A stretch of 64,000 bases of DNA from Paulinella micropora (GCA_009731375.1 BJOX01000073.1:99106-163105); one strand, 5' to 3'; positions 50,927 through 64,000 are shown, counted from the first letter of the stretch. The notes: a model not told the origin generated them from the sequence alone. Translations and numbers: made by a program.

Positions 50927-52241
50927 CATCTATCTACCTATCTGTATATCCATCGCAAGTGCGCATGATGCTGTTCTCGAACGAGTGGAAGCAAAATCTT
51001 CCGGTCCATACATACATCAATCAGATGCGTCCATCTTGCATGTACAGAGAGAGAGAGAACGAGAGTGCAACCCACACATACCATCACTTACAAACACCAC
51101 CAGAAACACACATACACCCACAGATGCACAATCTATAATAATATTATATACGTCTGTAATAATTAAATTGTACATGTCCATATGTGTAAAAATGCAATTC
51201 TACATGTACACTAATATTTATGTATGCATGTATATTGTTTGCTTACACATCATTTTTATTCACACTTTCTCTCTGTGCCCATACCACACTAATTTACCTA
51301 CCACAACATAACACTTTCACATACCTTGGTAGGTAAACACGCAAACGAGCGGTTATAAGTCATGGAACACAATGGTCTCTTGCTTCAAAAAGAGCACTTC
51401 ACAGCCAGCTCAAGCATTCACGTGCTTTGTCCTTGTGCACTAAGCTTAGACACTTCACCAGCAGCCTCTAGCGCTGCGCACAGGCTACAAGGGAAAGAAC
51501 ATCCCAGATTGGTCGGGCATCAAGCGCTTGAAGTCGTTGCTCATCGCACTTGAAACACGTGAGCAACAAGTAAGCAGCTATGTGAGCTTCGTGACGGGTT
51601 CTCTGCCTCAGTCCAGGCAATCAGCCATGGCTTCAGCCACTACAGGACTTGGTGGCTGCTAGCACATCAAAGTATCTGATGTTTTCTGCAGTAGCTCGTA
51701 CCAGCGCTCTCATCTAACACTTTGGACGAAGCTTCGCTTCATCTTTCGCATCTATATCAGACTCGGAAGAGACCGATCTAGAGTTTCACATCCGTCTACG
51801 GTACACTAGCAGCTAATAACCTTTCATGCATGAAGTATACAGCCATGAGTACACAGAGCGCGCGTAAGCATACTATTAATGTACAATTACATGTAGATCG
51901 TAACAGACAGTTGACGCATATTACTAGAGATATTATGCATACACAACATGTGCATACACACTGTCATTCTTAGCTGATTCACAAGCGAACACATGCAGCC
52001 AATCCCGTGCACAACCGTATTCTTACCATATTCTTGTATTGCCTGGTAATATTCATACATATGCTACACGCACTGCGTGCACTGTGCAGCCACGTATAAA
52101 ATCATGCCAGTATTTCCTTTGCCTCCAGCTGCGCGCCATGTACATCTCTGCCAGTGCACATAGTGTGTGTCTCACAGGCGCTCCTGTACGACCCATGCTC
52201 CATGCATCTCACACAACGCTCTGCGCTGCTGCGGCTCTCAC

Positions 52242-52388
52242 CTGCTGGAACCACTGGCCGGTCTGCTCGTTGCGCACAAACACGTACGCTGCTCCCGCGT
52301 CACTGCCAACGACCAATGTATTCCCAGACACACTTACATCCCATCCAAAGTAGTCGTAGCTGCCCGTATTAGTGGGCTTCAGATAGGC
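52242..52388 (-). CDS. FG-GAP repeat exon, probable assembly duplicate of copy 7
   Basis: This repeats 49816-49962 exactly, at an offset of 2,426 bp. It sits inside the 2,110-bp block that follows the 316-N gap and that also ends the contig before the gap. The sequence is a normal short-form exon, but its existence as a separate genomic copy is doubtful. Confidence 0.4.
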
Positions 52389-53894
52389 CTGGGAGCAAGC
52401 ACGGCAGGTGAGAAAGCACAGCGGCATAACAAGCGCGGCACTTACAAGACAGACCTCTTGCCACCACACTCGCACAAACGCATACACGCACACACAAACA
52501 CACACAAACACTTACACGCACATGCATACATACACCTACGCGCATGCACGCCTTCTGCGAGGTAATCCTCGCACGGACGCTCTGGTCTCAGTACAGTCAT
52601 GGTCGCAAACACCGACATGAACACACACATACACACAATACCCACACATACACAAAACACACACATACACACACACACAAACATGCCACCTAGCCAGCCC
52701 CTACCAACTGCATACATCAAAGCAAACAGCAAAGCTTAGCTCGCAGCAGCCGAAGCCGCGACACGGCCGCGCAGCCCCGGACACGTACATAACAAATGCT
52801 CCGACTGATGCGCATGCATTATGCGTATCTAGCCCAGGCACTCGTTGGGCATCCGCTTTCATTCGTGTCTTAGCTACTAGGCTTGGGAATATAGATCTCC
52901 GATAATGTATTCGCGAGTTTCCTTGGTTGTTATCGAGTGCGATCAGCATCAAGGTCTTCAAACACAGCGTTCTCAGCACATGCTGCGTCTTGATGTTTTA
53001 ATGCTCATGGAATGGTTCACTTGCAAGCTTGCATCGAGAGCTCACTCATGACCCGCCAAGCAGGTCCTAGACATAAGCATCACTGGACTGAGACGGAATC
53101 CAAGACCTTCGCAGAATCGCTCATTACACGTATGCTTAACTAAATTAAAGCTAGGATCTGCTGCTGGCACGCACATGCGCGCAGGTAATACGCACATCTA
53201 TGTTTACATGAGAGGTCCTTCGAGACTACATGCAATCCTCAATGACTAACGTAGATGCCTTTTCTGTTTTCTATAAGGGAATACCGTTGTTGTTGTTGCT
53301 GCTGCTGCTGCTGTTATTGTTGTTTTACTCGGGTTCGTTGCAACTGGTCATTTCGTTGCCACTGACAACCATGAGCCTTCCGCGTACATGGAGCATTACG
53401 CTTGTGATATATGTGGACATCTAGGGCATGCATCTCAGAAAGATTTCATTTATATGTATGTACGCATATAAATCGTATATATCAATGTATATGAATGTCT
53501 ATGACTAAGTGCATGTATGAATTTCATATTGACTAAGTGCCCTGATATTATGTATATGTGCATATGCATGAATGAATTTCATATTGGGTATGAAAAAGAA
53601 ATAAGTATAAGCAATTATGAAGTTTGCATTATACACATGTTTCATAATATACATGAATTACCTTCATAATGAGTATGCAATACTATATATATAGATACAA
53701 ATATAGTCACACCTTTTTATAATGTAACATAAAACATTACAAGATACATTTATACTTGGACATATTGAAAATGATGTACAAAAAGCTTCTTTAATGTATG
53801 CATGCATGCACATATAATTATGAACATCCATGTATGTATATGAAGCCATGACTAAGTGCATGTACAGATGCAGATCCAATATGCATTATCTACG

Positions 53895-53969
<75 letters not shown>

Positions 53970-54386
53970 TATTATTATACATGAACCACATTCATACTGA
54001 ATATGAAGTATGAGCAACGTTCTTCATATACAATGATAAATCAAAACCTCAGCTTCTACATATATACGTGGAAAGAAGATTAAGCTTCCTTTTTGGCCAG
54101 TCATTGTGCGCTAAACGCCGATCCATGTCTTATGAGCGAAGCTTCCGTCAATGCAACATCTCGATGAGGGCTGTCGCATGTCGATGCCCAAGCAAGCCGC
54201 TGAGATGTGAACAAGGTCCAAGCGTAAAGGCATGGTTCACGGCACTGAATGACAAAGGCCCCATATGCATTCATGGAAGATTGACCAGAAAGCTTTCGTC
54301 GAGAGCTTGCTGGTACCTATCAGCTACGATGCAGTTCCTGGTCCTAGCCATGAGCCAGGGCTGAGACGGAAACGCTAGGTAAAATC

Positions 54387-54396
54387 NNNNNNNNNN
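54387..54396. other. Assembly gap (10 N) with duplicated flank
   Basis: A 10-N spacer. The right side from 54397 repeats 52826-54386 (1,561 bp, offset 1,571) and continues beyond the point where the left contig ends. No sequence is evidently missing; the overlap is simply present twice. Confidence 0.85.
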
Positions 54397-55465
54397 TATC
54401 TAGCCCAGGCACTCGTTGGGCATCCGCTTTCATTCGTGTCTTAGCTACTAGGCTTGGGAATATAGATCTCCGATAATGTATTCGCGAGTTTCCTTGGTTG
54501 TTATCGAGTGCGATCAGCATCAAGGTCTTCAAACACAGCGTTCTCAGCACATGCTGCGTCTTGATGTTTTAATGCTCATGGAATGGTTCACTTGCAAGCT
54601 TGCATCGAGAGCTCACTCATGACCCGCCAAGCAGGTCCTAGACATAAGCATCACTGGACTGAGACGGAATCCAAGACCTTCGCAGAATCGCTCATTACAC
54701 GTATGCTTAACTAAATTAAAGCTAGGATCTGCTGCTGGCACGCACATGCGCGCAGGTAATACGCACATCTATGTTTACATGAGAGGTCCTTCGAGACTAC
54801 ATGCAATCCTCAATGACTAACGTAGATGCCTTTTCTGTTTTCTATAAGGGAATACCGTTGTTGTTGTTGCTGCTGCTGCTGCTGTTATTGTTGTTTTACT
54901 CGGGTTCGTTGCAACTGGTCATTTCGTTGCCACTGACAACCATGAGCCTTCCGCGTACATGGAGCATTACGCTTGTGATATATGTGGACATCTAGGGCAT
55001 GCATCTCAGAAAGATTTCATTTATATGTATGTACGCATATAAATCGTATATATCAATGTATATGAATGTCTATGACTAAGTGCATGTATGAATTTCATAT
55101 TGACTAAGTGCCCTGATATTATGTATATGTGCATATGCATGAATGAATTTCATATTGGGTATGAAAAAGAAATAAGTATAAGCAATTATGAAGTTTGCAT
55201 TATACACATGTTTCATAATATACATGAATTACCTTCATAATGAGTATGCAATACTATATATATAGATACAAATATAGTCACACCTTTTTATAATGTAACA
55301 TAAAACATTACAAGATACATTTATACTTGGACATATTGAAAATGATGTACAAAAAGCTTCTTTAATGTATGCATGCATGCACATATAATTATGAACATCC
55401 ATGTATGTATATGAAGCCATGACTAAGTGCATGTACAGATGCAGATCCAATATGCATTATCTACG

Positions 55466-55540
<75 letters not shown>

Positions 55541-58465
55541 TATTATTATACATGAACCACATTCATACTGAATATGAAGTATGAGCAACGTTCTTCATAT
55601 ACAATGATAAATCAAAACCTCAGCTTCTACATATATACGTGGAAAGAAGATTAAGCTTCCTTTTTGGCCAGTCATTGTGCGCTAAACGCCGATCCATGTC
55701 TTATGAGCGAAGCTTCCGTCAATGCAACATCTCGATGAGGGCTGTCGCATGTCGATGCCCAAGCAAGCCGCTGAGATGTGAACAAGGTCCAAGCGTAAAG
55801 GCATGGTTCACGGCACTGAATGACAAAGGCCCCATATGCATTCATGGAAGATTGACCAGAAAGCTTTCGTCGAGAGCTTGCTGGTACCTATCAGCTACGA
55901 TGCAGTTCCTGGTCCTAGCCATGAGCCAGGGCTGAGACGGAAACGCTAGGTAAAATCGCACATGGGCTCTATGTCAAATACCGTGCATTTGACATGCATG
56001 CACATCCACGCAGAGACACATGTTTAGTTGCATGAATTATAGATATCCATCCAAAGACTTGCTCAAGCATTTTTCTTTGCTCGACCCATGGTCTTTGTTG
56101 CTGCTCTGGAAGCCGCTTTGACGACTCTCATCAAGGGCTTTCTGACCAGCCATGATAGAGAAGATATGCATCAACATATACAACATATCCAAAACATGCA
56201 TACACAAATTTTAAACAGCTTTTTTGTGAGGATAAATATAAATAATATAAATCCATGCATACAGAGTCACCGATTTCATGCATTTATATATTATGCGTAT
56301 TAGTTGGAAGATGGAACATATTAATATATATATATATATATATACGTGTATATATATATATATATTGGTATGCATAAGTGTATACGTATATCTATATTCA
56401 TACACAGGGTGTATAGTAATAGATAACGAATGAGCACATGCTGGACATACATGTACGAAAATGCTCTCATGTGTATACAAACGTGTAGTACCCATGCATA
56501 TGTACGCAGTGGGTAAACTCATGTGTATACATACGTCATTAATATTAGTCATATATGTTCATATGTTCATATTATAAGACTGCCCATCATACATACAAAA
56601 ATGTACCCTGTATTATCATGTATGGATGCGGGTCGAAGTCTTGGTCAGTAACAATGAACCAAGGCTAGGAGCCCTTCCTTTTCCATGCTGTTGAAGTCGC
56701 ACGTCGACTTCTTGTGGAGTTATAGGTCAGTTTTGACAAAAGCTTCACGGGCATTACAGTCACAAAGTAAGGTTGCTGCTAGGAATTATATCCCAATGAA
56801 TGTGCGTAGCCATGTCTTCTTCCAATGCCCTCGTCGACCAAGCCACAGTCGTGCCAGCCCATGGCTTGAGACTTTGCCGGTCATAAGACCACAATGCGCG
56901 CGACATCGGGTTTGAATGCACTTGCGTAAGACTCTGCCCCAAAAACGAACTAAAACCTAGGAGGCGTCGGCGTGCACGACCTCGTCAGCAACGAGAACGA
57001 AGCGCGCCCGCAGTCATCCTCGGTTGCAGTAATTCAGTCTTTTCGACCATTGCTGCAACAAACTAAGCCTTTTCGACCCTTGTTCATACAATCCAGCCCA
57101 TACCTTTTCCATTAGTGTATATGTCTATGTATATCTAATATACATCTTTACAAATGTAAAACATAGATCATATACCATGATTATATTGTACATTACACAT
57201 TTTATCTATATTATGCACGTGCATACACACACAAAAATACATATTCATGCAGGTACTGTAAATACATAATCATACAGGTACCGTAAAACACAATCATACA
57301 TCTATCTATACATCTATCTATGTACGATGAATATGCAGGACGTATGTAAATATGCATTCAGTCACTCCCTTGGCGTATGTTACAAGAATAAGCATTACAG
57401 CTTATCTATATATTTATGAGGCGCAATTTGTAGCACATGCGTGCACCAAAAGCATTAGTTTCCTGTATCTCTGCGTGCATATGTACCGGAGGCATCGTAC
57501 ATGTGATATTTACATAATATGCACACTCGCGTAGTTTATCCCTTGCCACGAACAGTCGGTGCAAGCACGTTGGTTTGAGCAAAACCTTTCTCTCATACAC
57601 CTGGAACGCGCTCATTACAAAGCCCCGGGCAACAGCATCTGGAACCGACCCAGAAGAAAGCGCTTGAGACTATTATCCTTGCTGGTCCTGACTTGCAAAC
57701 GACCTCTCGTGGAAGTATACGCGAATGTATGCGTGCGTGCGCGTGCATGTACCACTTTGCCTAGCTATGCAGCGTACGTACCAGGAGCCACGTGATAAGA
57801 CATATTACTGAATATGCAAGAATAGGATATGAATAAAACACATGTGATACTGTGCGCGTAAACCAGCCTCTTGGCTAGTACCTACAAACACGGACTCCAC
57901 ACGATACGCTTTAGTTCCGTTCTAGTGTCAAAGCCTGAGCCACGACTCACCAGCAAACTCTTACTGAGTAAAAGTGGGGCCATGCCAAGCAACAACGACA
58001 AGCGTGCGCTTGAGAACAAAGGGCTTCTCTGGCTGTCTGTCTGCCTCTCTCTCTCTCTCTCTGCGTGTGTGTGTGCTCATGTTTTAAACTCACAGAGCAA
58101 AGCCTCTGTAATGATAACACCCTGACCTTTTTTGAGGGAAATATTAACACTCATCCGCTTCGGGAATGTCTCTCACAAACCGCAACATGTTTCCGATTGT
58201 GTTCTTGCAACAGAGGCTTGGTTCGCAAGCAGAATCCTTGCCGGCCATACTATTACTTCCGACAGGCAAGGTTCAGCTAAAACATGGCATGGGTGAGCTG
58301 ACTTAAAGTTAAGATGGAAATAAATAAAGCAGCAGATGCAAGAGAACATAAAACAAGAAGCAGTCGCAAATCAACAAAAGATGTTACCGATCTTCCGTGT
58401 CTTGGAAACAGCCTTGGCGATTAACGCAGCAAGAAAAAAGCTCTTGCTCCACGATATGTTATCCC

Positions 58466-58481
58466 ATCCATCCATCCATCC

Positions 58482-58522
<41 letters not shown>

Positions 58523-58564
58523 ATCTATCTATCTATCTATCTATCTGTCTATCTATCTATCTAC

Positions 58565-58609
<45 letters not shown>

Positions 58610-58610
58610 G

Positions 58611-58641
<31 letters not shown>

Positions 58642-58685
58642 CATCTTTCTATCTGTTTATGCATCTATCTATTGTCTTTCTATTG

Positions 58686-58738
<53 letters not shown>

Positions 58739-58739
58739 C

Positions 58740-58804
<65 letters not shown>

Positions 58805-58867
58805 ATCTGTTTATCTATCTATCTATTGTCTTTCTATTGATCTATCTATCTATCTATCTATCCATCC

Positions 58868-58902
<35 letters not shown>

Positions 58903-59155
58903 CATCTATCTATCTATCCATCTATCTATCTATCTATTTATCTACCTATCTATCTATATGTCTGTCTATCTATATATCTTTATCTATCTATCTATCTATC
59001 TATCTCTCTATATATCTATCCATCAATCTATCTATTTATCTACCTATCTACCTATCTATCTATCTGTCTATCTATGAATATATCTAAGTATCCATCCATC
59101 TATCCGTCGTTCAATCTATCCATTTATCCATCTATCAACCTATCTATTTACCTAT

Positions 59156-59229
<74 letters not shown>

Positions 59230-59255
59230 GTTTATCTATCTATTGTCTTTCTATT

Positions 59256-59286
<31 letters not shown>

Positions 59287-59532
59287 CTATCTATCCATCT
59301 ATCTATCTATCTATCTATCTACCTATCTATCTATATGTCTATCTATCTATATATCTTTATCTATCTATTTATCTATTTATCTATATATCTATCCATCAAT
59401 CTATCTATTTATCTACCTATCTACATATCTATCTATCTGTCTATCTATGTATATATCTAAGTATCCATTCATCTATCCGTCGTTCAATCTATCCATTTAT
59501 CTATCTTTCAACCTATCTATTTACCTATCTAT

Positions 59533-59586
<54 letters not shown>

Positions 59587-59587
59587 G

Positions 59588-59623
<36 letters not shown>

Positions 59624-59822
59624 CCTATCTATCTATCTATCTATCTATCTACCTACCTTCCTATCCATATGTCTGTCTATCTATATATCTTTATCTATTT
59701 ATTTATCTATCTATCTATATTTCTATCCATCAATCTATCTATTTATCTATCTATCTATCTATCTGTCTATCTATGTATATATCTAAGTATCCATCCATCT
59801 ATCTATCTATCTATCTATCTAC

Positions 59823-59857
<35 letters not shown>

Positions 59858-60048
59858 CCTACCTTCCTATCCATATGTCTGTCTATCTATATATCTTTAT
59901 CTATCTATTTATCTATCTATCTATATTTCTATCCATCAATCTATCTATTTATCTATCTATCTGTCTATCTATGTATATATCTAAGTATCCATCCATCTAT
60001 CCGTCGTTCAATCTATCCATTTATCCATCTATCCACCTATCTATTTAC

Positions 60049-60079
<31 letters not shown>

Positions 60080-60096
60080 CCTACCTATCTACCTAC

Positions 60097-60152
<56 letters not shown>

Positions 60153-60228
60153 TTCTTTCTTTCTTTCTTTCTTTCTTTCGTTCTTTCTACCTACCTACCT
60201 ACCTATCTATCTATCTATCTATCTATCC

Positions 60229-60266
<38 letters not shown>

Positions 60267-60308
60267 ATATCTATCTTTGTATCTAGAGCTGATAGACCAA
60301 GCATACCT

Positions 60309-60343
<35 letters not shown>

Positions 60344-60375
60344 TATCTATATATCTATCTATCTATATATATATC
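58466..60375. repeat. (TATC)n array, 1.9 kb, the longest in the window
   Basis: It is built from several 300-500-bp higher-order blocks, each with tatatatcttta and aagtatccatcc landmarks near 59083, 59460, 59788 and 59986. A (CTTT)n patch lies at 60127-60187 and a (CAAT)n run at 60310-60342. Confidence 0.9.
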
Positions 60376-60466
60376 CATCGCAAGTGCGCACGATGCTATT
60401 CTCGAACGAGAGGAAGCCAAATCTACTGGTCCATACATACATCAATCAGATGCGTCCATCTTGCAT

Positions 60467-60468
<2 letters not shown>

Positions 60469-60524
<56 letters not shown>
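60469..60524. repeat. (GA)n microsatellite
   Basis: A GA run after catgtag. In other units it is only 8-14 bp long. The copy beyond the gap (61919-61972) is one unit shorter and is the only length difference between the two flanks of that gap. Confidence 0.85.
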
Positions 60525-60526
<2 letters not shown>

Positions 60527-61701
60527 CAACCCACACATACCATCACTTACAAACACCACCAGAAACACGCATACACCCACATGCACAATCTATAATAATA
60601 TTATTTATGTACGTCTGTAATAATTAAATTGTACATGTCCATATGTGTATATATGCAATTCTACATGTACAATAATATTTATGTATGCATGTATATTGTT
60701 TGCTTACACACCATTTTTTATTCACACTTTCTCTCTGTGCCCATGCACTCACAAATTTACGTACCACATCATAACACTTTCACATACCTTGGTAGGTAAA
60801 CACGCAAACGAGCGGCTCTTAGTCATAGAACACAATGGTCTCTTGCTTCGAAAAGAAGCACTTCACAGCCAGCTCAAGCATTCACGTGCTGTGTCCTGGT
60901 GCACTAAGCTTAGACACTTCACCAGCAGCCTCTAGCGCTGCGCACAGGCTACAAGGGAAAGAACATCCCAGATTGCTCGGGCATCAAGCGCTTGAAGTCG
61001 TTGCTCATCGCGCTCGAAACACGTGAGCAACAAGTAAGCAGCTATGTGAGTTTCGTGACGGGTTCTCTGCCTCACTCCAGACAATCAGCCATGGAAACAG
61101 CCACTACAGGACTTGGTGACTGCTAGCACATCAAAGTATCTGATGTTTTCTGCAGTAGCTCGTACCAACGCTCTCATTCAACACTTAGGAAGAAGCTACG
61201 CCACAGCTTTCGCATCTATACCAGACCCGGAAGAGACTAATCTAGAGTTTCACGTCCACGGTACACTAGCCGCTAATAACCTTTCATGCATGAAGTATAC
61301 AACCATGAGTACACAGAGCGCGCGTAAGCATACTATTAATGTACAATTCCATGTAGATCGTAACAGACAGTTGACGCATATTACTAGAGATATTATGCAT
61401 ACACAACATGTGCATACACACTGTCATTCTTAGCTGATTCAGAAGCGAACACATGCAGCCAATCCCGTGCACAACCGTATTCTTACCATATTCTTGTATT
61501 TCCTGGTAATATTCATACATATGCTACACGCACTGCGTGCACTGTGCAGCCACGTATAAAATCATGCCAGTATTTCCTTTGCCTCCAGCTGCGCGCCATG
61601 TACATCTCCGCCAGTGCACATAGTGTGTGTCTCACAGGCGCTCCTGTACGACCCATGCTCCATGCATCTCACACAACGCTCTGCGCTGCTGCGGCTCTCA
61701 C

Positions 61702-61764
61702 CTGCTGGAACCACTGGCCGGTCTGCTCGTTGCGCACAAACACGTACGCTGCTCCCGCGTCACC
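61702..61764 (-). CDS. Partial FG-GAP exon cut by a gap (probable duplicate of the 63.2-kb copy)
   Basis: The last 21 codons of an FG-GAP blade with an intact donor are followed, in genomic order, by a 10-N gap that removes the rest. The visible part equals 63150-63212, and the surrounding 1.44 kb is repeated on both sides of the gap. It is most simply explained as the unmerged end of an overlapping contig. Confidence 0.4.
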
Positions 61765-61774
61765 NNNNNNNNNN
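61765..61774. other. Assembly gap (10 N) with duplicated flank, inside an FG-GAP exon
   Basis: The 10-N spacer interrupts an FG-GAP exon. The right flank repeats 60325-61764. The offset is 1,450 bp before the (GA)n tract and 1,448 bp after it, so the two versions differ by one GA unit, as expected for two contig ends or two alleles. Confidence 0.85.
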
Positions 61775-61916
61775 ATCAATCAATCAATCAATCTATCTAT
61801 ATATCTATCTATCTATATATATATCCATCGCAAGTGCGCACGATGCTATTCTCGAACGAGAGGAAGCCAAATCTACTGGTCCATACATACATCAATCAGA
61901 TGCGTCCATCTTGCAT

Positions 61917-61974
<58 letters not shown>

Positions 61975-64000
61975 CAACCCACACATACCATCACTTACAA
62001 ACACCACCAGAAACACGCATACACCCACATGCACAATCTATAATAATATTATTTATGTACGTCTGTAATAATTAAATTGTACATGTCCATATGTGTATAT
62101 ATGCAATTCTACATGTACAATAATATTTATGTATGCATGTATATTGTTTGCTTACACACCATTTTTTATTCACACTTTCTCTCTGTGCCCATGCACTCAC
62201 AAATTTACGTACCACATCATAACACTTTCACATACCTTGGTAGGTAAACACGCAAACGAGCGGCTCTTAGTCATAGAACACAATGGTCTCTTGCTTCGAA
62301 AAGAAGCACTTCACAGCCAGCTCAAGCATTCACGTGCTGTGTCCTGGTGCACTAAGCTTAGACACTTCACCAGCAGCCTCTAGCGCTGCGCACAGGCTAC
62401 AAGGGAAAGAACATCCCAGATTGCTCGGGCATCAAGCGCTTGAAGTCGTTGCTCATCGCGCTCGAAACACGTGAGCAACAAGTAAGCAGCTATGTGAGTT
62501 TCGTGACGGGTTCTCTGCCTCACTCCAGACAATCAGCCATGGAAACAGCCACTACAGGACTTGGTGACTGCTAGCACATCAAAGTATCTGATGTTTTCTG
62601 CAGTAGCTCGTACCAACGCTCTCATTCAACACTTAGGAAGAAGCTACGCCACAGCTTTCGCATCTATACCAGACCCGGAAGAGACTAATCTAGAGTTTCA
62701 CGTCCACGGTACACTAGCCGCTAATAACCTTTCATGCATGAAGTATACAACCATGAGTACACAGAGCGCGCGTAAGCATACTATTAATGTACAATTCCAT
62801 GTAGATCGTAACAGACAGTTGACGCATATTACTAGAGATATTATGCATACACAACATGTGCATACACACTGTCATTCTTAGCTGATTCAGAAGCGAACAC
62901 ATGCAGCCAATCCCGTGCACAACCGTATTCTTACCATATTCTTGTATTTCCTGGTAATATTCATACATATGCTACACGCACTGCGTGCACTGTGCAGCCA
63001 CGTATAAAATCATGCCAGTATTTCCTTTGCCTCCAGCTGCGCGCCATGTACATCTCCGCCAGTGCACATAGTGTGTGTCTCACAGGCGCTCCTGTACGAC
63101 CCATGCTCCATGCATCTCACACAACGCTCTGCGCTGCTGCGGCTCTCACCTGCTGGAACCACTGGCCGGTCTGCTCGTTGCGCACAAACACGTACGCTGC
63201 TCCCGCGTCACCGCAACTGTTATCCGCCCCGTTCCCGTTGATTCCCGTCGCGCAGGAATCTTCGAAATAAGCGCCAACGACCAATGTATTCCCAGACACA
63301 CTTACCGCAGATCCAAAGCGGTCGCCGCTGCCCGTGTTAGTGGGCTTCAGATAGGCCTGAGAGCAAGCACGGCAGGTGAGACAGCACAGCGGCAGAACAA
63401 GCGTGGCACGTACAAGACAGACCTCTTGTCACCACACTCGCACAAACACACACACACACACATACACACACACGCACATGCATTACACCTACGCACATAC
63501 ACGCCTTCTGTGAGGTGGTCCTCGCAAGGACGCTCTGGCCTCAGCTCAGTACTGGTCGCAAACACCGACATGAACACACACGTACACACAACACCCTCAC
63601 ATACACACAACACATACACATACACACAAACACACACACACACACACACCAACACACATGCACACACCAACACACATGCACACACACACACACACAAACA
63701 TGCCACCTAGCCAGCCCCTACCAACTGCATACATCAAAGCAAACAGCAAAGCTTAGCTCGCAGCAGCCGAAGCCGCGACACGGCCGCGCAGCCCCGGACA
63801 CGTACAAAACAAATGCTCCGACTGATGCGTATGCATTATGCGTATCTAGCCCAGGCACTCGTTGGACATCAGCTTTCATTCGTGTCTTGGCTACTAGGCT
63901 TGGCGATCTAGGTCTCCGATAATGTATTCGCGAGTTTCCTTGGTTGTTATCGAGTGCGATCAGCAACAAGGTCTTCAAACACAGCGTTCTCAGCACATGC
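61775..64000 (-). repeat. Unit 8, partial, starting with a redundant flank
   Basis: From 61775 to 63212 this repeats 60325-61764, apart from one GA dinucleotide. It then continues through FG-GAP copy 8, CA-rich tracts (63437-63480 and 63575-63695) and the GC-rich block (63718-63996) to the window end. The order matches the start of units 1, 2, 4 and 5. Confidence 0.75.
63150..63356 (-). CDS. FG-GAP repeat exon, copy 8 (5'-most blade in the window)
   Basis: An intact 207-bp phase-0/0 exon with the G11-D12-R13, S16-A17 and Y30-F31 signature, cysteines at 35 and 48, G49-D50. The acceptor GCTCTCAG is preceded by a strong pyrimidine tract at about 63357-63400. No start codon, signal peptide or promoter is visible upstream in the remaining 600 bp, so the gene's 5' end lies beyond the window and may include more blades. 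Confidence 0.85.

Larger units (their letters stand above)
49816..61701 (-). repeat. Unit 7, interrupted by two gaps with redundant flanks
   Basis: Raw length is 11.9 kb. Removing the 316-N gap with its repeated flank (2,426 bp) and the 10-N gap with its repeated flank (1,571 bp) leaves about 7.9 kb, within the range of the other units. Its real content is FG-GAP copy 7, CA tracts, GC-rich block, (GTT)n, AT-rich DNA, islands at 54.1-54.4 kb (again 55.7-55.95), 56.65-57.0, 57.37-57.73 and 57.9-58.45 kb, a 1.9-kb TATC array and the terminal islands. The stretch 55958-57350 is a more diverged version of the 9.1-10.7-kb region of unit 1. Confidence 0.7.

Overview
The window is nuclear DNA of an intron-rich eukaryote, most likely an alga or other protist. 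The evidence is GT-AG introns, interrupted exons, extracellular-protein domains and very abundant simple-sequence repeats. No operon, tRNA, rRNA or intact transposon could be recognised, and the species cannot be named from the sequence.

One large gene can be read on the minus strand, transcribed from about 63.4 kb towards position 1 and open at both ends of the window. Its 3' part (222-5635) is single-copy. Proposed exons join with matching splice phases and encode EGF-like modules, IPT/TIG-like beta-sandwich domains and a cysteine-rich GCC2/GCC3 (ephrin-receptor-like) segment. Its 5' part (6986-63356) is an array of FG-GAP exons. Each intact exon is exactly 207 bp, starts and ends in phase 0, and encodes one 69-residue FG-GAP blade. 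The product looks like a secreted or membrane-anchored adhesion or recognition protein with a beta-propeller-like repeat region.

The FG-GAP exons lie in tandemly duplicated genomic units of about 5.5-10 kb. A complete unit, read along the plus strand, holds: the FG-GAP exon; CA-rich microsatellites; a GC-richer block; a (GTT)n tract; AT-rich DNA; several short conserved islands; long (TATC)n arrays; more islands; then the next FG-GAP exon. Higher-order copies are visible. About 7 kb at 9.5-16.5 kb recurs at 25.9-32.4 kb, and an 11,180-bp period relates 32.1-39.2 kb to 43.3-50.4 kb. The islands have splice-like borders and protein-like frames on the plus strand, so a second, antisense, interleaved gene is possible but unproven.

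The assembly needs care. At three of the four N gaps (50423-50738, 54387-54396, 61765-61774) the right flank repeats the last 1.4-2.1 kb of the left flank. This is the pattern of unmerged overlapping contigs, so roughly 5.1 kb and two of the ten apparent FG-GAP exons are probably redundant.

The most interesting biology is the exon array itself. Phase-0/0 single-blade exons could be joined in any combination without a frameshift. The blades differ mainly at a few clustered residues, and between some copies nearly all nucleotide differences are amino-acid changing. One blade type has lost exactly 20 residues around the cysteine loop in frame.
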